A stretch of 64,000 nucleotides of DNA from Melioribacteraceae bacterium (GTDB lineage: Bacteria > Bacteroidota > Ignavibacteria > Ignavibacteriales > Melioribacteraceae): contig JAIPBD010000006.1 in the NCBI GenBank assembly GCA_021739765.1, positions 62,001 through 126,000 on the forward strand, read 5' to 3'. The notes beneath the pieces are model-generated. The model worked only from the letters and a program-made list of their open reading frames with translations, had not been told where the DNA came from and ran no database searches. The translations under genes were made by a program, and so were the position numbers. Shown here in pieces: positions 25,417-34,306 of this stretch. Position 1 is the stretch's first letter, and each line of letters opens with the position of its first letter.

Positions 25417-26706
25417 ATGACCTCATACAGAGGAAAATATGATATTCCGTGGAATTTCCTGGTTGCTATTACCGCAAGCTATATCGCACTTTTTATTCCG
25501 CTAGATCTTGTTTTTAATTTTCACGGCATACAGATATTTTTCTATTCCAACCTAATTGTCACATTAATATTTTTTCTTGATATCGGTTACAACATAATCC
25601 GCTACAAGAATTGTGCTCACATTTATTTTAGTGATAAAATTAGTTGTTTAGATGAATATTTTAAGTCCTGGTTTATCGTTGATCTGATGGCCGCGATTCC
25701 ATATGTTTTCTTTTTCGACGCTGAATGGATTCAACTGCTGCGACTTCTTAAACTGATTAGAGTTGCCCAATTTATGGCCCGCTGGAGAAGACGAGAAGTG
25801 AAATATGCGAGTTATCTCGCGCTAAGTTTTTTTGGATTTTGGACGGCAATTTCAGCTCATTGGATAAGTTGCGGTTGGCTTACACTCCACGGAATTGACA
25901 CGAATTTGGATCATTTGACCAATTATATTGATTCTTTTTACTGGACGGCTACAACTTTAACAACAGTCGGATTTGGTGATATCGTGCCAAATAGTAATTT
26001 TCAAAAGATATATGCCATTTTTGTTGAATTTATGGGAGTTGGTGTCTATGGTTATTTGATTGGTAATATCGCGAGTATCTTGTCCAAATCCGATCCGGCT
26101 AAAGCAAGATATTTGGAGAATATCGATAAACTGAGTGCGCTCGTCCGGTACAGGAAAATTCCCACCGATTTACAAAAAAGATTACAGGATTATTACACAT
26201 ACATTTTTAACAAAAGACTCGGATACGATGAATCGTCATTTATTCATGATCTGCCGGATAACCTAAAAGTTGAAGTTTCGCTTCAATTAAAAAAAGAGGC
26301 CATTGAGAAAATCCATTTGTTTCAGAATACTAATGATGATTTTAAAAGAGAAATTGCGCTGCATTTAAAACCGTTGGTATTAACTCCGGGAGCTTATGCG
26401 TTTAAAGAGAATGATGAAGGTCACGAACTTTATTTCGTAGTTAGCGGTAAGCTGCATGTTGTAGTAACTACGGAGGAAAAAATCGTTGCTAATTTGGATG
26501 AAGGTGATTTCTTCGGTGAGATCGCTTTGTTTGAAAATGTGAAAAGAACGGCAAGTGTAAAGGCACTCACTTATTGCGATCTGTATCAATTAACAAAAAA
26601 AGCGTTCGATTTTGTTGTTTCCAAACACCCTCTTATTTTAAAACAAATTGAAGATAAAATTAAAATTCGCAAGAAAAACACGCTGCATGAGACAAAGGAG
26701 GATTAG
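25417..26706 (+). CDS. Cyclic-nucleotide-gated K+ channel (MlotiK1-like)
   Basis: 429 residues. Six transmembrane helices (about 12-225). The pore helix and filter read WTATTLTTVGFGDIVP (near 175-190), with the K+ signature TVGFGD. S4 carries several arginines (LIRVAQFMARWRRREVKY). A C-linker (about 230-300) leads to a cyclic-nucleotide-binding domain (about 305-420) whose phosphate-binding cassette is FFGEIALFENVKRTASV with the conserved Glu and Arg. The C-linker suggests a eukaryotic-type CNG/HCN layout. It should pass K+ in response to cAMP or cGMP. No cyclase is in the window. Confidence 0.9.
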   Translation: MTSYRGKYDIPWNFLVAITASYIALFIPLDLVFNFHGIQIFFYSNLIVTLIFFLDIGYNIIRYKNCAHIYFSDKISCLDEYFKSWFIVDLMAAIPYVFFFDAEWIQLLRLLKLIRVAQFMARWRRREVKYASYLALSFFGFWTAISAHWISCGWLTLHGIDTNLDHLTNYIDSFYWTATTLTTVGFGDIVPNSNFQKIYAIFVEFMGVGVYGYLIGNIASILSKSDPAKARYLENIDKLSALVRYRKIPTDLQKRLQDYYTYIFNKRLGYDESSFIHDLPDNLKVEVSLQLKKEAIEKIHLFQNTNDDFKREIALHLKPLVLTPGAYAFKENDEGHELYFVVSGKLHVVVTTEEKIVANLDEGDFFGEIALFENVKRTASVKALTYCDLYQLTKKAFDFVVSKHPLILKQIEDKIKIRKKNTLHETKED

Positions 26707-26730
26707 GCAATCAACATTAAAAATAATTTA

Positions 26731-27426
26731 ATGAAAGGCTTTTTTGCCTCAGCCCAGTTTGTTTTATATTACACAGTCATCACGTTGTTAGTCCTGGTTG
26801 TTTTCAGATTTATTCCTCCTGCAACCACCGCGTTCGTAATGCAGAAATCCGGGTTGAGTTTTCCGTATTTATCATTTAAGGAAAATATTAAAAAAGACTG
26901 GATTGCAATGGAAAAGATTGCTCCAACCATTCCGCTCGCAATTATAGCAGCCGAGGATCAAAAATATTTTGATCATTGGGGGTTTGATTTTCAAGAAATC
27001 CAGAACGCTGTTGACGAATATCAGAAGAAAAATCGGTTACGTGGTGCCAGTACAATATCTCAGCAACTGGCTAAGAACATGTTTCTTTCACCAAATAAAA
27101 ACTTTATTCGCAAAGGGTTTGAGGCGTATTTTACTTTTATAATTGAACTTGCTTGGGACAAAAAACGGATAATGGAAGTTTATCTGAATTCAATAGAATT
27201 AGGAAAGGACGTGTATGGAGTTAAAAGCGGGAGCGAGACATTTTTAAATAAATCATGCTCTTCGCTCAGCCGATATTCTGCGGCAAAACTCGCTTCACTA
27301 ATTCCTAATCCAGTTTCTTTGATAAAGAATCCCAACAGTTCATACATGTTAAAAAGAGCCGAATGGATAGAAAAGCAAATGTCACAAATTGGTGGTGAGG
27401 AATTTATAAAAGCTAATTTGTACTAG
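26731..27426 (+). CDS. mtgA: Monofunctional peptidoglycan glycosyltransferase MtgA
   Basis: 231 residues. One N-terminal membrane helix, then a GT51 domain with the catalytic-Glu motif AAEDQKYFDHWGFD (about 73-86), RGASTISQQLAKNMFL (Motif 2) and RKGFEAYFTFIIELAWDKKRIMEVYLN (Motif 3). It polymerises lipid II into glycan strands in the periplasm. There is no transpeptidase domain. It follows the channel gene by 24 nt, and its last 14 nt overlap the convergent SET gene. Confidence 0.93.
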   Translation: MKGFFASAQFVLYYTVITLLVLVVFRFIPPATTAFVMQKSGLSFPYLSFKENIKKDWIAMEKIAPTIPLAIIAAEDQKYFDHWGFDFQEIQNAVDEYQKKNRLRGASTISQQLAKNMFLSPNKNFIRKGFEAYFTFIIELAWDKKRIMEVYLNSIELGKDVYGVKSGSETFLNKSCSSLSRYSAAKLASLIPNPVSLIKNPNSSYMLKRAEWIEKQMSQIGGEEFIKANLY

Positions 27427-27811
27427 ATTTTTGACATTTTGAGCATGTACATTGTTCATAAATTTCATCATATCCATAGTCCATTAAAATTTCTTCACCC
27501 GAATAAATTTTTCGTTTTGCGATTAATTGAAGTGTATTTGTATCGCCATCAGTTACTTCACAATTTGGATCACAATGATGATTTATGAATTTGATTTTAT
27601 CGGTGCCAGCCGTATCAATATAGTTATTACCATTCCAAAAAATATAGACGTTGTTTTCTTCTTCCTCCCTTCTTTCACACTCTTCACCGGAAATAACTTC
27701 CCCTTCAATGAACATAATAAGTTGTCCGGCAGATATATTCTTTGAAGCGAATATTCCTTTTCCGTGAATCGCGGAGTCTTTTACAACGATTGATGATTCT
27801 AAATTCTGCAA
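27413..27811 (-). CDS. Small SET-domain protein (putative protein lysine methyltransferase)
   Basis: 132 residues, almost only a SET domain. Motifs in order: AIHGKGIFASKNISAG (SET-N), KFINHHCDPNCEV (near 74-86; the NHxCxPN SAM-binding knot), GEEILMDYGYDE (catalytic Tyr region) and a post-SET-like CTCSKC at the C-terminus. Family members in eukaryotes methylate histones; bacterial ones modify ribosomal or DNA-binding proteins or are unassigned. Substrate here is unknown. It may have been acquired by transfer. The gene overlaps mtgA tail to tail and is followed, on the same strand, by no close partner downstream. Confidence 0.85.
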   Translation of the reverse strand: MQNLESSIVVKDSAIHGKGIFASKNISAGQLIMFIEGEVISGEECERREEEENNVYIFWNGNNYIDTAGTDKIKFINHHCDPNCEVTDGDTNTLQLIAKRKIYSGEEILMDYGYDEIYEQCTCSKCQKSSTN

Positions 27812-27825
27812 TGTGACGCCCTATT

Positions 27826-28251
27826 TTACTCGGTATAGGTCAGAGCCTTTTTGAGAATTTCGTCCATTTCAGATTCTTCGAGGATCGGATAATTGTACTT
27901 GTAACCCGAATTTTCAGAATCTCGCTGGTAGGAAAAACTTTTTACGACATTATCTTCACTATCATAATAGATAATTTGTAGAATGCTGTATCGGCGAAGT
28001 TTTTTATTGATCAGATAGTATGTTTTTGTTTTCTGTATATCATTACTAATCGTTTCAATAACAAGCGGTTGTTTATGTTGATAAAGGGTCCAAACGAAAA
28101 TGTCATCACCTTTGAACTTATCGATACCATCGGTATTTAAAGAAATTTTGTCGTTGCCCAAATCTAAAACATCAATCCATTTATCATTTTTATCCTGCGC
28201 AATAATAATGCTGCCACTAAAAATCATAAGAAATAAAATCAATTTTTTCAT
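27826..28251 (-). CDS. Secreted protein of unknown function
   Basis: 141 residues from the ATG at 28251, chosen because GGAGAG lies 3 nt upstream of it and a signal peptide (MKKLILFLMIFSGSIIIAQ) follows. The mature part (about 120 residues) is beta-rich, with W-I-D-V-L-D near the start and repeated Tyr-rich strands (KTYYLINKKLRRYSIL). I do not recognise a family, though such short Bacteroidota proteins that include 'WxxL' beginnings often relate to stress-response surface-adhesion annotations. It lies upstream of the SET gene on the same strand (14 nt apart), so the two may be co-transcribed. Function is unknown. Confidence 0.65.
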   Translation of the reverse strand: MKKLILFLMIFSGSIIIAQDKNDKWIDVLDLGNDKISLNTDGIDKFKGDDIFVWTLYQHKQPLVIETISNDIQKTKTYYLINKKLRRYSILQIIYYDSEDNVVKSFSYQRDSENSGYKYNYPILEESEMDEILKKALTYTE

Positions 28252-28410
28252 CAACTCTCCAAATAACAAAAATATTATCTACGAAATTATAAAAGGAATC
28301 TATGATTTGAAAGCGCTCTTTTTGGTTCTACCGTGTTTTATTCATTGAAAAATGCATGAAATTTTCTAATATTGGATTAATTGTCCTCTATAAAAATGAA
28401 AAGGGTAGAA

Positions 28411-28626
28411 ATGATAATTTCCTTATCCGTCTGGTGGTTCCTTTTAATCATCATTTTAACAGGGGCAATCGCCCATTTAATTTTGTCAACTTTAATTTCT
28501 GCGAGAAGCAGTCAGGAAGAATCCTCAGAAATTCTGATTGAGAAACTGGAATCCGAAAATGAAAAACTGCGCAAAGAGATAACCGACCTTGAGACAGAAC
28601 TAGCTGATCTGCAAAAATCCGCTTGA
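28411..28626 (+). CDS. Small single-pass membrane protein with coiled coil
   Basis: 71 residues from the ATG at 28411, preceded by AAAGGG at a 6-nt distance; an ATG five codons upstream is possible. One hydrophobic helix (about 3-28) is followed by a charged coiled coil with heptads (IEKLESENEKLRKEITDLETELADLQ). The topology resembles small DivIC/FtsB-like or cell-envelope scaffold proteins, but no family motif is present. It stands alone just upstream of the large kinase gene. Function is unknown. Confidence 0.55.
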   Translation: MIISLSVWWFLLIIILTGAIAHLILSTLISARSSQEESSEILIEKLESENEKLRKEITDLETELADLQKSA

Positions 28627-28743
28627 TATATAATTTCCAAATAGATTGATTGAAATTGATACTACTTCAAAAGGGGAATCCTCCATTGGCAATAATAAAA
28701 TTTCAATCGTATATTTACCATAAGTTTACCAATTCGGTTCTAA

Positions 28744-31700
28744 ATGATTGATTACCGATTAAAATTAATTTTGCTAATTCTCACTATAACTATCTTATCC
28801 TGTTCCCCGCAATTATCAGATCAGAAGGATAATAATTCATTAAAGCTTACTCATGTTTGGTTTAAGCAAGCAAATGTTGATCTCGGAGCAAAAATTTTAA
28901 TTTTATCCGATTCAAGTGGTTTCGCAATTTCGAGAGGGAAGGGGGAGGATGTACCCGGGCGGCTGTATGAATTCCAAAAAGATAGATGGGTCTCAATTTA
29001 CGATTTCCCATATTCAGATTTCCCAATTATATCAAATTATCAAAATTCGAAATTGTGGTTCATGATTCATCAAACCCATTTTGGCAATTACAAACCGGAA
29101 TTACTCGAATTGAGCATGGGTGAATTCCAAATCATCGAGCTTCCTAAAATTATGTGGGATAAAACAGACTTTTCGATGTGGACTGATATGGATGTCATAA
29201 ATCCGAACTCGGTCTGGTTGGTCGGACAGCAGGGTAATATATTAAAATATGACGGTACGAAATGGAACGAGGAAATCAGCCCTGTTAAACGACAGGAAAA
29301 GGAAAACTTTTCGAGCGGAGATTTATTATCGATTTCGATGGTGAATGATTCTTTAGGTTTTGCGGTTGGCAAAGCGGGAATTATCATTCAATATTCTCAT
29401 GGAAAATGGATGCAGTTAGAATCTCCGACTCAAGTTCGATTAAACAGTATTGAAATGTTCGATAATAATTTCGGCATCTGTGTCGGGGATAGAGGAACCA
29501 TTTTAATTTATGACGGAAATAAATGGGCGCATTCGGAAACCGGCCTGAGGTACAACTTGACCTCTGTTAAAATATTAGATAATAAGAAAGCGTACGCGGT
29601 TGGAGATAAATCAACATTGTTGCGGTTTGACGGCAACTCTTGGCAGCGAGATATTTCAATAACAGCGCATGAAGACTTCTTCAATGATATTTCAGTTAAG
29701 CAAAATGGAGAATCGTCAGACGACATTTGGATAATCGGTTATAATGGAATTTATACCAATTCTCGCAATTTCGACTTTTCATTTACTAATATCTCTGCCC
29801 AAATAAATTTGCAAAGTAATGGCCGGTGCGGATTGCTTTATAATTTGAATGGTGAAAAACTGCCGAATCTCGGAATCATAACAGAAGAGGCTCCCAATTA
29901 TATCTATAAAAATCTTGGCGATTGTAACTTTTCCACAATATCACTATCTGAAAAACTTGCCCGATCTATTAATTCATCCGCAATGGCAATTGCTGATTAT
30001 GATAATGACGGTTATAAAGACATCTTGGATATCGTTGATGATTTGAACTTTAATTACGCATTTGGGGAATCCGATAATGAATTCAGAGTGGTTGACGCGA
30101 AATCATTCATCCCGTTGAATTATATCAATTACAACTCTCGGCAAATTAATATTAACTCAGCGGATTTCGATAACGACGGCAATTTGGATATTTATATAAA
30201 CTGCAGTGAAGGAAATGATGCTTTATTAAAAAATGACGGCGCCGGGAAATTTGAAAATATTATCGAACAATCCGGGATTCAAAAATACGAGGACAATAAT
30301 TCCTTTGGCGTTAGTTTGAGTGATTTTAATAATGATAATTTAATCGATATTCTGATTATTTATCGAAACATGATCGAGAATAAAAACTTATTCATTTTTC
30401 TGAATAATGGGGATTTTACCTTTCGCCAAATCGAAACTCCATTTTTTTATAACACAATATCACCAAATACACATTCTGTTATTTCAAAGGATTTTAACAA
30501 CGACGGTAATTTTGATCTTTTTATCTGCAATAACCAAAATATTCCTCAATTATTCTTGAATGACGGATTTGCTAATTTTAGAGAAATTCCGGCTGACTCA
30601 ACCGGTTTTGATTTTCCGGTACAATTGTTAGAGCCTTCAAATGGAATAATTAACGCCGCCGATGTTAACAATGATGGATGGATCGATATTTTTATGGGGA
30701 ACACAATCTATCTCAATTCCCCACAACTAAAGTTTCAAGAGGCCGGTCGTCATATTGGACTTGAGTTTCTTGGCAACCCGTCATTTGGTGATTTAGATGA
30801 CGATAATGATTATGATTTATATATCGGCAGCTCAATTCGGTCGCTGGGGGAAGGTAAACGGTCAGCAATTTTTAGGAACAACCTGGAAAAAAATAATTTT
30901 ATTTCGGTTTTGATAAGTGCAATTCAAAGTAATAGAGATGGAATCGGGACAAGAATAAATTTAATTGAAGCTGGGCAAGATTCTTTAGTTCAAAGCCGAT
31001 TGCTTAATTTGGGAGACGCTCCAATAACACAGTCAAATATAAACAAGGCCATCTTCGGCGTTGTTGAAAACAAAATTTATGAACTTGAAATAATTTTCCC
31101 CTCCGGTATCGTCAAAAAGTACGAGAATTTAAAATCCGGAAGCCGGATAATCGTCAACGAGAAATCGATGTTGGGCGCAGTTACGGATCATGCGCTAAAT
31201 TCATTAAAAAGATCTGTACTACGTTTCAAGTATTCGCTCGAGATTTACAAAATACTAATTGTCATGTTTGTTTTATTACTGACAGTCAAGTCTATAGCAA
31301 AACTGAAGGCATATATTTTATTAAAAGATTTTCGATTCATTACTCTAACTATTCTTATTTATATTATACTTATTCATATAACCATTAATCAATCTGCGAT
31401 CCAATCGATATTTTATTCTACATCCGGGTTTATTGCGTTTATTGGACTTTCACTTTTCTTAGCGGAGAGGAGAATCCAGGAAAAAGAGAGCAAATATATT
31501 TCGCATTATAAGTTGTTGGAAATCCTTGGAGTTGGCGGAATGGGTAAAGTATTCAAAGCCGTTGATACAAATAAAAAAGTTACCGTGGCTTTAAAAGTGC
31601 TAAATCCAACTTTGTTAAAAGATGAGGAAAACAGGAAACGTTTGCAGTCTGAAGGCCGGCTTCTATCCGAATTGAGTCATGAAAACATTGTGAGCGTTTT

Positions 31701-32292
31701 TGAGTACGGGGAATCCAAAGAACACGCATTTATAGCTATGGAATATTTGGAAGGCGGTACATTGGAGGAATATCTTCAAAAAAATTCTCCTCTCTCCGAA
31801 TCCGAAATTGTTACAATATGCCGGCAATTATTAACCGGCTTGGAGATGATTCATGAAAAAGGAGTGATTCATCGCGATCTAAAAACTCAAAATATAATGT
31901 TTGATTCAAACCACAATTTAAAAATAATGGATTTTGGGCTATCAAAATCACCCCTTGTGTCCACAATGACATCCCTCGGTACAGTTGTTGGAACACTCGG
32001 TTTTGTTGCACCGGAACAAATAACAAATATAAATATTGACGAACGAACTGATTTATTCTCTTTTGGTGTAATACTTTATGAAATGCTCACCGGGAAACTA
32101 CCATTTAGCGGGGAGAATGAAATGGCGCTGATTCATTCAATTTTTAATACGATACCTTCTGAACCCATTCGATTAATCCCAACAATATCTTCAAAAATCA
32201 GTAAATTGTGTATTAAGTGTTTAGAAAAGGAACCGGACAAAAGGTATAATTCTGCAATGGAAATATTAACTGAGCTTGAAGACCATGATTAA
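28744..32292 (+). CDS. Receptor-type Ser/Thr kinase with extracytoplasmic YCF48/VCBS-ASPIC sensor
   Basis: 1182 residues. A lipobox-like LSCSP (about 18-22) ends the export signal. Residues about 35-340 are YCF48/BNR-like propeller blades (VWLVGQQGNILKYDGTKWNEE and similar). Residues about 400-720 carry FG-GAP/VCBS calcium-binding repeats (DYDNDGYKDILDI, DFDNDGNLDIYIN), followed by an ASPIC/UnbV-like domain (about 740-800). Two to three transmembrane helices lie at about 835-905. The C-terminus (about 915-1182) is a complete Hanks-type kinase: ILGVGGMGKV (P-loop), VALKVL (Lys), HRDLKTQN, DFGLS and APE. It should sense an extracellular ligand and phosphorylate cytoplasmic targets. The kinase is C-terminal to the TMs, the reverse of the usual PknB layout. 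Confidence 0.9.
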   Translation: MIDYRLKLILLILTITILSCSPQLSDQKDNNSLKLTHVWFKQANVDLGAKILILSDSSGFAISRGKGEDVPGRLYEFQKDRWVSIYDFPYSDFPIISNYQNSKLWFMIHQTHFGNYKPELLELSMGEFQIIELPKIMWDKTDFSMWTDMDVINPNSVWLVGQQGNILKYDGTKWNEEISPVKRQEKENFSSGDLLSISMVNDSLGFAVGKAGIIIQYSHGKWMQLESPTQVRLNSIEMFDNNFGICVGDRGTILIYDGNKWAHSETGLRYNLTSVKILDNKKAYAVGDKSTLLRFDGNSWQRDISITAHEDFFNDISVKQNGESSDDIWIIGYNGIYTNSRNFDFSFTNISAQINLQSNGRCGLLYNLNGEKLPNLGIITEEAPNYIYKNLGDCNFSTISLSEKLARSINSSAMAIADYDNDGYKDILDIVDDLNFNYAFGESDNEFRVVDAKSFIPLNYINYNSRQININSADFDNDGNLDIYINCSEGNDALLKNDGAGKFENIIEQSGIQKYEDNNSFGVSLSDFNNDNLIDILIIYRNMIENKNLFIFLNNGDFTFRQIETPFFYNTISPNTHSVISKDFNNDGNFDLFICNNQNIPQLFLNDGFANFREIPADSTGFDFPVQLLEPSNGIINAADVNNDGWIDIFMGNTIYLNSPQLKFQEAGRHIGLEFLGNPSFGDLDDDNDYDLYIGSSIRSLGEGKRSAIFRNNLEKNNFISVLISAIQSNRDGIGTRINLIEAGQDSLVQSRLLNLGDAPITQSNINKAIFGVVENKIYELEIIFPSGIVKKYENLKSGSRIIVNEKSMLGAVTDHALNSLKRSVLRFKYSLEIYKILIVMFVLLLTVKSIAKLKAYILLKDFRFITLTILIYIILIHITINQSAIQSIFYSTSGFIAFIGLSLFLAERRIQEKESKYISHYKLLEILGVGGMGKVFKAVDTNKKVTVALKVLNPTLLKDEENRKRLQSEGRLLSELSHENIVSVFEYGESKEHAFIAMEYLEGGTLEEYLQKNSPLSESEIVTICRQLLTGLEMIHEKGVIHRDLKTQNIMFDSNHNLKIMDFGLSKSPLVSTMTSLGTVVGTLGFVAPEQITNINIDERTDLFSFGVILYEMLTGKLPFSGENEMALIHSIFNTIPSEPIRLIPTISSKISKLCIKCLEKEPDKRYNSAMEILTELEDHD

Positions 32293-34024
32293 CTCGAATT
32301 TAGACCTAAATGATAAACGACAAAAATTGAATAAATTACTCGGTGAATTTCTGAGTGAGACTTCCTCAGATTTTATGAAAATTTCGGCACTGGTCAAAGA
32401 CGATCCGGAATTAAAAAAAGGAATTGAAAATCTGTACAAGAAGTTATTAGACTATAATAAAAAAATCAGCGCATCCTCCCAAAGTTTTATTCAAGCTTTT
32501 GAAATATTTGAGAAAGAATTAAACAAACTCAAAATTGAAAAGAAAAGATTGGAAAAATTATATTCGTCCGGGATATTGTTTCAATCTGAAACTGATATGC
32601 GGAAATTGATGCAAGTTTCAATCGAAACTGTAACCAAAGAGTTGTGTGCGGATCACGGATTTATTGTGCTTGTGGATAATAATTTTCAAGTCGATAATAT
32701 TGTTGGAGTAAATCTGGATCCGGAAAATGATCCCGAGCATAAAGAGTTCAGTAATACTATTATCAAAAACACTCTAACTTCTGCCAAGCCGTTAAAAATT
32801 GATAATATGCAAAACGCTTCGGATTATGCTTGCCATGAAAGCGTTGTTTCTTTGGGACTTACCGCGGCGGTTAGTGTACCATTAAAAAACAATGATGAAA
32901 TACTCGGTGTTGTTTATATCGACCGTAGAAATCAAACCGAGGCTTTTAAGGATTCTGATTTAACTTTTCTGATTTCTTTCGCTAATCAAATTGTAAAAGG
33001 GATGATTGTTTCGTTAGAGATTTCAAGTCTTGAACAAAAAATCGCCCATAAGGATTCGGAAGATTATAAAAACCTCAGATTAAATTTCCGGTCGGATGAC
33101 ATAATCGGAACGGGCAAAAAATTGTTCAGTGTTTTAAAACTCGCTTCTAAAGTTTCTAAAAGTGATGTTTCAATATTACTGCTTGGCGAAAACGGAACCG
33201 GAAAAGATCTATTGGCCCGGGCGATTCATAATAACGGACCGAGGTCAGAGAAACCGTTTGTTTCGATTAACTGCGGTGCGATTCCGGGCGATTTGCTTGA
33301 ATCGGAATTATTTGGATTTGAATCGGGGGCGTTTACTGGAGCAAACAAGAGCAAACCCGGCAAATTGGAAATCGCTAACGGAGGCACAGTTTTCCTTGAT
33401 GAAATTGGAGAGATGAATATTAATCTTCAGGCAAAAATTTTACGAGTTCTGCAAAATCGGGAATTTGAAAGATTGGGAAGCGTTGAAACTAAACAGATTG
33501 ATGTGCGGTTTATAGCGGCCACAAATCGAAATATTGCCGAGATGCTGGCTGATAAGACATTTCGCGAAGATCTTTATTATCGGCTGAAAGTAATAGAAAT
33601 TAAAATACCTCCACTACGAGAAAGAAGGGAGGACATTTCCGAATTAATCAATTTTTTCATTGAAAAACATTCCGATGCCGACCAGAATTTTGAAATAACG
33701 AATAATGCTCTAAACGCTTTGATTGGTTATGATTGGCCGGGAAATATAAGAGAGCTGGAAAATACAATTCAACGTGCGATAATTCTTGCAAAATCAAACA
33801 AAATTGATGTTGAAGATTTACCGGCAGAAATTCTTGGCAATGATTTTCAACTTCAAAATTTTGATTATGATCTTACACTATCCGAAGCAGAAAATGATTT
33901 TCGCAGAATGTATATTTCTAAAATCATTAAACAAACAGATTCCAAAGCTGAGGCTGCAAAAGTGCTTGGAATAAATCGGTCGCACCTCCACAAATTGATC
34001 TCGCAATTAAATATTAACAATTAG
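32285..34024 (+). CDS. GAF-containing sigma-54-dependent activator (enhancer-binding protein)
   Basis: 579 residues. The ATG at 32285 overlaps the kinase stop by 8 nt, so translation is coupled; a TTG three codons upstream is the alternative. There is no receiver domain: a coiled coil (about 1-95) and a GAF domain (about 95-250) precede the sigma-54 AAA+ domain (about 270-500) with GENGTGKD (Walker A), ESGAFTGA (the sigma-54 contact loop), and GGTVFLDEIGEM (Walker B). A Fis-type HTH ends the protein (AAKVLGINRSHLHKLI). Coupling to the kinase suggests phosphorylation controls this activator. The 3' flank holds its likely binding sites and a sigma-54 promoter. Confidence 0.93.
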   Translation: MINSNLDLNDKRQKLNKLLGEFLSETSSDFMKISALVKDDPELKKGIENLYKKLLDYNKKISASSQSFIQAFEIFEKELNKLKIEKKRLEKLYSSGILFQSETDMRKLMQVSIETVTKELCADHGFIVLVDNNFQVDNIVGVNLDPENDPEHKEFSNTIIKNTLTSAKPLKIDNMQNASDYACHESVVSLGLTAAVSVPLKNNDEILGVVYIDRRNQTEAFKDSDLTFLISFANQIVKGMIVSLEISSLEQKIAHKDSEDYKNLRLNFRSDDIIGTGKKLFSVLKLASKVSKSDVSILLLGENGTGKDLLARAIHNNGPRSEKPFVSINCGAIPGDLLESELFGFESGAFTGANKSKPGKLEIANGGTVFLDEIGEMNINLQAKILRVLQNREFERLGSVETKQIDVRFIAATNRNIAEMLADKTFREDLYYRLKVIEIKIPPLRERREDISELINFFIEKHSDADQNFEITNNALNALIGYDWPGNIRELENTIQRAIILAKSNKIDVEDLPAEILGNDFQLQNFDYDLTLSEAENDFRRMYISKIIKQTDSKAEAAKVLGINRSHLHKLISQLNINN

Positions 34025-34073
34025 TGTCGTTATAAAACAACAATTTTTGCTCACTTGTTGCAATAATGCGACA
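34025..34073 (+). promoter_or_regulatory. Tandem 18-bp inverted repeats, candidate activator binding sites (UAS)
   Basis: Two copies of TGTYG-N8-CRACA: TGTCG...CAACA (34025-34042) and TGTTG...CGACA (34056-34073), centre to centre 31 bp, about three helical turns. They start right after the activator stop and lie about 70 and 105 bp upstream of the predicted sigma-54 start site, ideal for enhancer elements. Confidence 0.55.
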
Positions 34074-34111
34074 CACGATTCTAAATCATTCCTAAAACAA
34101 ATTAAATCAAT

Positions 34112-34127
34112 TGGCATAAGAATTGAG
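34112..34127 (+). promoter_or_regulatory. Sigma-54-like -24/-12 promoter
   Basis: TGGCATAAGAATTGAG: GG and the -12 dinucleotide are 10 nt apart. The -24 box TGGCAT and TTG of the -12 box match; GC is GA. The enhancer-like repeats upstream and a sigma-54 activator gene just before support it. Start site predicted near 34138. Confidence 0.5.
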
Positions 34128-34158
34128 TTCTATAGTGAAATTATAATTGCGGTAGGGT

Positions 34159-34196
34159 AAGCTCGGTAGTCAAATTGGATTGCCGGGCTTTTTTAT
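34159..34196 (+). terminator. Strong intrinsic terminator just after the sigma-54-like promoter
   Basis: AAGCTCGGTA (34159-34168) pairs along all ten positions (two G-U) with TGCCGGGCTT (34181-34190), loop of 12 nt, then a T tract to about 34196. It would end a transcript begun near 34138 after about 58 nt, or act as an attenuator for the rsb-like genes starting at 34307. Confidence 0.8.
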
Positions 34197-34306
34197 TATT
34201 TGCCCGTAAGCCATAAAAATTATTAATTTCTTTCATTATTTTTCTATATTCCACCGTTAAATCTGATATAAAATCTTAATATTTTCCTAATAAATCCGAG
34301 AGCAAG

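Noticed and set aside
28627-28743. Sigma-54 site before the kinase gene (TGGCAATAATAAAAT)
   Set aside because: The -24 part fits but the -12 dinucleotide at the required distance is AA/AT, so the site fails.
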